64,000 nt of DNA from Anaerovorax odorimutans (GTDB lineage: Bacteria; Bacillota; Clostridia; Peptostreptococcales; Anaerovoracaceae): assembly GCF_024459955.1 (NCBI RefSeq), contig NZ_JANFXK010000001.1, positions 62,001 through 126,000 on the forward strand, written 5' to 3'. Under the pieces are notes generated by a model that worked only from the letters and a program-made list of their open reading frames with translations, was not told where the DNA came from and did no database searches. Shown one piece after another: positions 60,206 through 64,000 of this stretch. Both the position numbers and the translations under genes were made by a program. Positions within the stretch are counted from its first letter, which is position 1. Every line of letters starts with the position of its first letter.

Positions 60206-62305
60206 TTAATTTTCAATTTCTGCTGATGGAGCATTGTTTTTCTTAAGTACAACGAGCAGTATGAATCTATATTGCTCCGTTCGAATATGTACCATTCCGC
60301 CGTATTTTTCAGCTATGGTCTGAATCGACGCTATTCCGATTCCTTTTTCTTTAAATCCCCGTTTCCTCGACAAATACCTGCCCTCGCTGCGCTTCATTAC
60401 CCCATCAAAGGTATTTTCGAATCGTATGTGAATGCCCTGGCCTCTTACTCCTGCGCTGACCCTGACTTCTTTTTTTTCAGCTTTGGCCGCGGATTCAAAA
60501 GCATTTTCCAGTGCGTTCCCAAAGAGGACCGCCAAATCAAGATCCATATCTTTCATATCCCCCAAGTTCAGAGCTGTTTTGAAATCGATGCTCCTGGTTC
60601 TGGCGACTGTCATATACCAGCTGACGAGACTGTTAATGATCAGATTGCGGCACCAGCGTCCGCTGTCCGTATTTTCATATTCTGCCACGAATTTGTTAAA
60701 CAGACTCAGAACGCGTTCCTGTTCGCCGGCCTGCAGGAGACCGGCCACGGAAAGTTTAAGATGCCGCAAATCATGCCGGAGCTTTCTTGCGGACTCGTCT
60801 TTTTCACACAGGATCTGATATTGTTGCTTTTGCATATACAAAAGCTTTTTTGATGTTTCCGCTTCTTTTTTGTAGGATTCGGATTTTATCGTTTTTATCA
60901 TAAGATGGGTATATCCAATCTGGATCACAAAAACAGCCATATACAGCAGCTGATACATGACGATGCCCTTTATAAGATTAGCCCCGGATGTTCTCACGGC
61001 TATCTCCATGCACGCATTGACGCCGTACACCATGGATGCCAGCACAATGGCAAGCGGCAGCGTCATAAATAACCAAACCTTCGTCTGTGAAAAGCGCATC
61101 AGCCTTTTGGTGATAAACTTTCGCATCAGCACTGCAGCTCCGATATTAATCAGGCAAATTATTATAATCTCCGCTGTCACATATAGCTGGTCGAGGTGCT
61201 CGTTAATATGCAGATAGCAGTTAATCAGCACCACGCTCCCATTGACCATGGCCGCGATATTGAGAATCAGTGCCGTAGTAAAAAGATACATCGGCCAGCA
61301 GGAGTCTATGAAGATCTTGGCAATCAGGCACAGCAGAATACCAAGTATAAGGATGACCATATTGGTTCTTTCATAAGTTAAATGCAGCACCTGGGTCAAA
61401 ACCAGACAGATAACTGTGGCGCCAATGGAAAAAATCATCAAAACCGCAACAAACCGTTGTGCAGAAAGCGCTTTGAGATCCCAATAAAAGATTACGAGCA
61501 TAACACCATAGGGGAAAAAACTTCCAAAGATATCGAAGACAAGCATTGCATCTAAAATCATCTGCCCCCCCCCCCCCTGGAAAAAATTGTAATTTAATTG
61601 TTTGGAAAAATAGTTTTCTATTTCCTGGCATATCTTTTTTCCGTTTTTAATATTGATGGGGAGCCGCCCTCCGTCAAGCATATTGATATAATTGGCATTG
61701 GCGGTTTCCACATAATTGAGGTTTATGATCGCGCTTCTGTGGCAGCGCAGAAAGTTCGGCTCACCGCACAGGATTTGCTCCAAATCGGAAAGTGTTTTTC
61801 TGCACCGCAGCTTCCCCCTCGTCGTAACGATCACAGAGTCTCTTTTTTCTGTTTCTACATACATGATTTCATGATAAAAGACTTTTCGTTCCACTCTTTG
61901 ATAGGCAATTTTAAGGTATCTCAAATTCTCCCCGGCTTTATCGACCGCCCTTTTCATATAGGGAACAAATTCCCGGTATCCGTAAGGCTTGACCAGATAT
62001 CCGGCTGCTTTTACCTGATAACCTTCAATGGCGTATTCCCTGCTGATTGTCGAAAAAATGATTTCGCCGGCAAAGCCCTCCTCCCTCAGAATTTTTGCCG
62101 TCTGCATGCCGTTTTCCTTTTTCATGTAAATGTCGATAATAATTATGTGGTTTCCTTTAAGTTCCCGGAATGCGTCCAACAGCTCCTGCCCTGATCCGTA
62201 TTCCTGAATATCGATTTCGATATTATTCTCAGCCGCGAACCTCATAACAAGCTTCCTGAGAGCAGAACGGTCTTTTTCACTATCGTCACAAATTGCTACA
62301 TACAC
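60206..62305 (-). CDS. Agr-like LytTR response regulator fused in frame to GHKL histidine kinase
   Basis: A 699-residue open frame joins two normally separate proteins. Residues 1-247 are a response regulator: receiver with phospho-acceptor D58 (IIIIDIY), then LytTR DNA-binding domain (about 128-237, VFYHEIMYVETEKRDSVIVTT, FLRCHRSAIINL). From Met249 (ATG at 61561) follows a 451-residue AgrC-like kinase with six to seven membrane spans (about 249-450), phospho-acceptor His in KLRHDLRHLK, N-box ALENAFESA and G-box KEKGIGIASI. The join is encoded by 13 G (61565-61577). With 12 G the regulator would stop at a TGA overlapping the kinase ATG. GTG start at 62305 has AAAGGAGG upstream. Confidence 0.85.
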   Translation of the reverse strand: MYVAICDDSEKDRSALRKLVMRFAAENNIEIDIQEYGSGQELLDAFRELKGNHIIIIDIYMKKENGMQTAKILREEGFAGEIIFSTISREYAIEGYQVKAAGYLVKPYGYREFVPYMKRAVDKAGENLRYLKIAYQRVERKVFYHEIMYVETEKRDSVIVTTRGKLRCRKTLSDLEQILCGEPNFLRCHRSAIINLNYVETANANYINMLDGGRLPINIKNGKKICQEIENYFSKQLNYNFFQGGGGQMILDAMLVFDIFGSFFPYGVMLVIFYWDLKALSAQRFVAVLMIFSIGATVICLVLTQVLHLTYERTNMVILILGILLCLIAKIFIDSCWPMYLFTTALILNIAAMVNGSVVLINCYLHINEHLDQLYVTAEIIIICLINIGAAVLMRKFITKRLMRFSQTKVWLFMTLPLAIVLASMVYGVNACMEIAVRTSGANLIKGIVMYQLLYMAVFVIQIGYTHLMIKTIKSESYKKEAETSKKLLYMQKQQYQILCEKDESARKLRHDLRHLKLSVAGLLQAGEQERVLSLFNKFVAEYENTDSGRWCRNLIINSLVSWYMTVARTRSIDFKTALNLGDMKDMDLDLAVLFGNALENAFESAAKAEKKEVRVSAGVRGQGIHIRFENTFDGVMKRSEGRYLSRKRGFKEKGIGIASIQTIAEKYGGMVHIRTEQYRFILLVVLKKNNAPSAEIEN
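61565..61577 (-). repeat. homopolymeric G tract (13 G on the coding strand)
   Basis: Thirteen consecutive C on the + strand, at the regulator/kinase boundary. In the canonical two-gene form this would also be the kinase ribosome site, 3 bases before its ATG. Confidence 0.97.
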
Positions 62306-62336
62306 ATTTTTGCCTCCTTTACACATATTGCCACTT

Positions 62337-62364
62337 ATTATAAAGTTATTTTTTCAGTTTGCAA
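62337..62364 (-). promoter_or_regulatory. promoter of the regulator/kinase gene
   Basis: On the - strand TTGCAA, 16 bases, TATAAT, ending about 32 bases before the GTG start. Confidence 0.7.
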
Positions 62365-62434
62365 CTACCCGAAAATGTAGGTTTGTTATTTTTACCACAA
62401 ATAAACTTTAAAATCAGAAAATTCCGAATACCTG

Positions 62435-62485
62435 TTGCCCTGCGGGCCGGAATATAGTATTATATAGTCAACCATATTGATTATA
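62435..62485 (+). promoter_or_regulatory. promoter and operator of the MarR/ABC operon
   Basis: TTGCCC (62435-62440), 17 bases, TATTAT (62458-62463). The inverted repeat TATAGTCAA (62463-62471) / TTGATTATA (62477-62485), 8 of 9 matching, starts at the -10 and covers the transcription start, the expected place for MarR repression. Confidence 0.7.
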
Positions 62486-62515
62486 CATACTATTTACTTT
62501 TGGAAGGAGCGATTT

Positions 62516-62947
62516 ATGGATAAGCGTCAGCTGCGGGATTCCTTTTTAGGCTCCCTGCAAAAAATGTACGATATGGAGCTGGTGGCTCCGTTGATGGAGT
62601 TCTGTCAGGGGGAGATGCGGGTGCTGCTCTACCTGGATGCTCATGAGAAGGAGGATATCTATCCCTCGGCCCTCAGCGAGGCTCTTTTCGTTACCCGGCA
62701 GCGGATCACCACCATCCTCTCCGCTCTTCGGAAAAAGGGCTACATCACGATGGAAACCGCAGAAAAGGACCGCAGAAGAATGCGGATCATTCTCAGCGCC
62801 GCCGGACGCAGGTATGTAATCGAAAAGCGCCGGTTCGTAGAAAATTATTTTGACATGCTGCTGGAGGCTCTTGGCGAGGAAAACATGCGGGAGTTCCAGC
62901 GTTTGGTACAGTTAACGGCAGAAAAGATGGAGGGTATCGCAAAATGA
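62516..62947 (+). CDS. MarR-family transcriptional regulator
   Basis: A 143-residue winged-helix protein: HTH at about 55-90 (IYPSALSEALFVTRQRITTILSALRKKGYITME) and wing EKDRRRMRIILSAAGRRYV. The start at 62516 has GGAAGGAG 7 bases upstream; the longer frame overlaps the operator. It overlaps the ABC ATPase gene by 4 bases (ATGA), so it controls and is co-translated with that transporter. Its ligand is probably a substrate of the transporter, such as an antimicrobial peptide or a lipid. Confidence 0.9.
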   Translation: MDKRQLRDSFLGSLQKMYDMELVAPLMEFCQGEMRVLLYLDAHEKEDIYPSALSEALFVTRQRITTILSALRKKGYITMETAEKDRRRMRIILSAAGRRYVIEKRRFVENYFDMLLEALGEENMREFQRLVQLTAEKMEGIAK

Positions 62948-63645
62948 GTTATGTCACATTCCAAGACGTCTGCAAATACTATCACATGGGCAGTCAGACC
63001 ATCGCTGCCGCAGATCACGTCACCTTTACCATTAAGCAGGGAGAATTCTGCGTGGTCGTGGGTCCCAGTGGAGCCGGAAAGACCACTGTGCTCAACATTC
63101 TGGGAGGTATGGATTCCTGCGATGAAGGCACGGTTCTCCTTGACGGACGCAAGGTCAGCGGAATGAATGAAAAAGAGCTGACCTCCTACCGTCGCCATGA
63201 CGTGGGATTCGTCTTCCAGTTCTATAATCTGGTTCAGAATCTGACGGCCCTGGAAAATGTGGAGCTGGCCTCCGAAATCTGCAAGGAACCCCTTCCTCCT
63301 GAGCAGGTATTGGATTCCGTAGGTCTTTCCGCCCGCATGGACAATTTCCCTGCTCAGCTATCCGGCGGTGAGCAGCAGCGGGTGGCCATTGCCCGTGCGC
63401 TGGCCAAAAATCCCAAGATTCTTTTATGCGACGAGCCCACCGGGGCTCTGGACTACAGTACAGGAAAAACAATCCTCAGACTGCTGCAGGACTGCTGCAG
63501 GAATATGAATAAAACAGTCATCGTAGTCACCCATAACCAGGCGCTGACACCGATGGCCGACCGGGTGATCCATATTCACAACGGCAGTGTAGCCAGTATT
63601 GAAGAGAACCAAACCCCTATCCCCGTAGAACAAATCGAATGGTGA
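62944..63645 (+). CDS. ABC transporter ATP-binding protein (MacB/LolD-like)
   Basis: A 233-residue nucleotide-binding subunit with Walker [10 protein letters not shown] (about 38-46), Q-loop FQFYNL, signature [15 protein letters not shown] (about 137-151), Walker [13 protein letters not shown] and H-loop VVTHN. It belongs to the branch that works with FtsX/MacB-type permeases in lipoprotein release or peptide resistance. It overlaps marR by 4 bases and precedes the permease gene by 4 bases. Confidence 0.96.
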   Translation: MSYVTFQDVCKYYHMGSQTIAAADHVTFTIKQGEFCVVVGPSGAGKTTVLNILGGMDSCDEGTVLLDGRKVSGMNEKELTSYRRHDVGFVFQFYNLVQNLTALENVELASEICKEPLPPEQVLDSVGLSARMDNFPAQLSGGEQQRVAIARALAKNPKILLCDEPTGALDYSTGKTILRLLQDCCRNMNKTVIVVTHNQALTPMADRVIHIHNGSVASIEENQTPIPVEQIEW

Positions 63646-63649
63646 GCTG

Positions 63650-64000
63650 ATGAAACGGAATTATATTCGGACAATCACAAGAGAAATCAAACAGAGCTTT
63701 GGCAGATTCGCGGCAATCATTGCCATTGTCGCCCTGGGCGTGGGCTTTCTGGTGGGAATCCTTTCCGCGACTCCCGATATGAAGGCTTCCGTGGACCAAT
63801 ATTACCGGGGCAGCTCCATGTCCGATTTCAATATAAAGTCGACGATGGGACTGACCGACGAGGACGTATCGGCTCTGGCGGCGCTTCCCCAGACAGACAG
63901 GGTTATGCCGGCCTACGCCACCGATGTGCTGATGTCCACCGGTGAGGACGAGGTGCTGGCCGGACGGCTCTACGGCCTGGATCTGTCCAAAAACAACAGC
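63650..64000 (+). CDS. FtsX/MacB-type ABC permease (5' part only)
   Basis: The frame is open to the right edge: 117 residues from ATG 63650. The N-terminus MKRNYIRTITREIKQSFGRFAAIIAIVALGVGFLVGI is a cytoplasmic basic start plus the first membrane span, followed by the beginning of a MacB-like extracellular domain (DMKASVDQYYRGSSMSDFNI, DVSALAALPQTDRVMPAY). This is typical of permeases with large extracellular domains that partner the preceding ATPase. The gene is truncated only by the window. Confidence 0.9.
   Translation, partial: MKRNYIRTITREIKQSFGRFAAIIAIVALGVGFLVGILSATPDMKASVDQYYRGSSMSDFNIKSTMGLTDEDVSALAALPQTDRVMPAYATDVLMSTGEDEVLAGRLYGLDLSKNNS

Noticed and set aside
61371-61631. 86-codon - strand frame across the G tract
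   Set aside because: Not a gene by itself, but it shows what the regulator would read into if the tract had 14 G.
1-64000. Insertion sequences, phage genes, tRNA or rRNA
   Set aside because: No transposase, integrase or RNA-gene signature was recognised on either strand; the intergenic spaces are mostly too short or explained by regulatory elements.

Overview
The window looks like a chromosomal segment of an anaerobic, mid-GC Bacillota (class Clostridia). The reasons are strong GGAGG-type ribosome sites, a Gram-positive style LexA, split LysO genes, sigma-54 regulators with PAS domains, an agmatine deiminase pathway and very large secreted surface proteins. The genus cannot be fixed from the sequence alone. 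No rRNA, tRNA, CRISPR array, transposase or phage gene was seen.

Region 1 (1-5.4 kb, + strand): the 3' end of a class III aminotransferase, a gene-free stretch rich in small hairpin repeats, lexA, a MarR regulator with a MATE efflux pump, and an AEC-family permease. Region 2 (5.4-16.7 kb, - strand): a class V aminotransferase and an ECF S component lie at the downstream end. Upstream of them is a urease operon ureA-B-C-F-G-D with no ureE. Further upstream on the same strand are two paralogous Amidohydro_3 enzymes flanking an MFS carrier. A divergent LuxR-type regulator with two clear palindromes in the shared intergenic region probably controls this set.

Region 3 (16.9-34.6 kb) is an amine and amide catabolism island. 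A PAS/AAA+ sigma-54 activator precedes a PuuP-like permease and a third amidohydrolase. On the opposite strand, a second sigma-54 activator lies upstream of a tiny membrane protein, an NCS1 permease and an iron alcohol dehydrogenase. Then come putrescine carbamoyltransferase, agmatine deiminase and carbamate kinase, followed by a putrescine-type aminotransferase. Three near-perfect -24/-12 promoters are visible. Two of them (permease and aminotransferase) share an identical 15-base upstream motif, which suggests one putrescine regulon: agmatine to putrescine plus ATP, putrescine import, and transamination.

Region 4 (34.7-62.3 kb, - strand) is a cell-surface locus. It has two giant secreted PI-PLC-like proteins with ricin-like N-termini and MBG-type repeats, two giant glycine-rich proteins, and three small exported or membrane proteins. 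Regulatory and other genes here are a MalT-like LuxR regulator, a MoxR/VWA pair, a split lysine exporter, an EAL phosphodiesterase and an Agr-like LytTR response regulator/histidine kinase. The regulator and kinase genes are joined through a run of 13 G that should behave as a phase switch. The EAL promoter carries helically phased repeats typical of LytTR sites. The window ends (62.5-64 kb, + strand) with a MarR-controlled ABC transporter whose permease gene runs off the edge.
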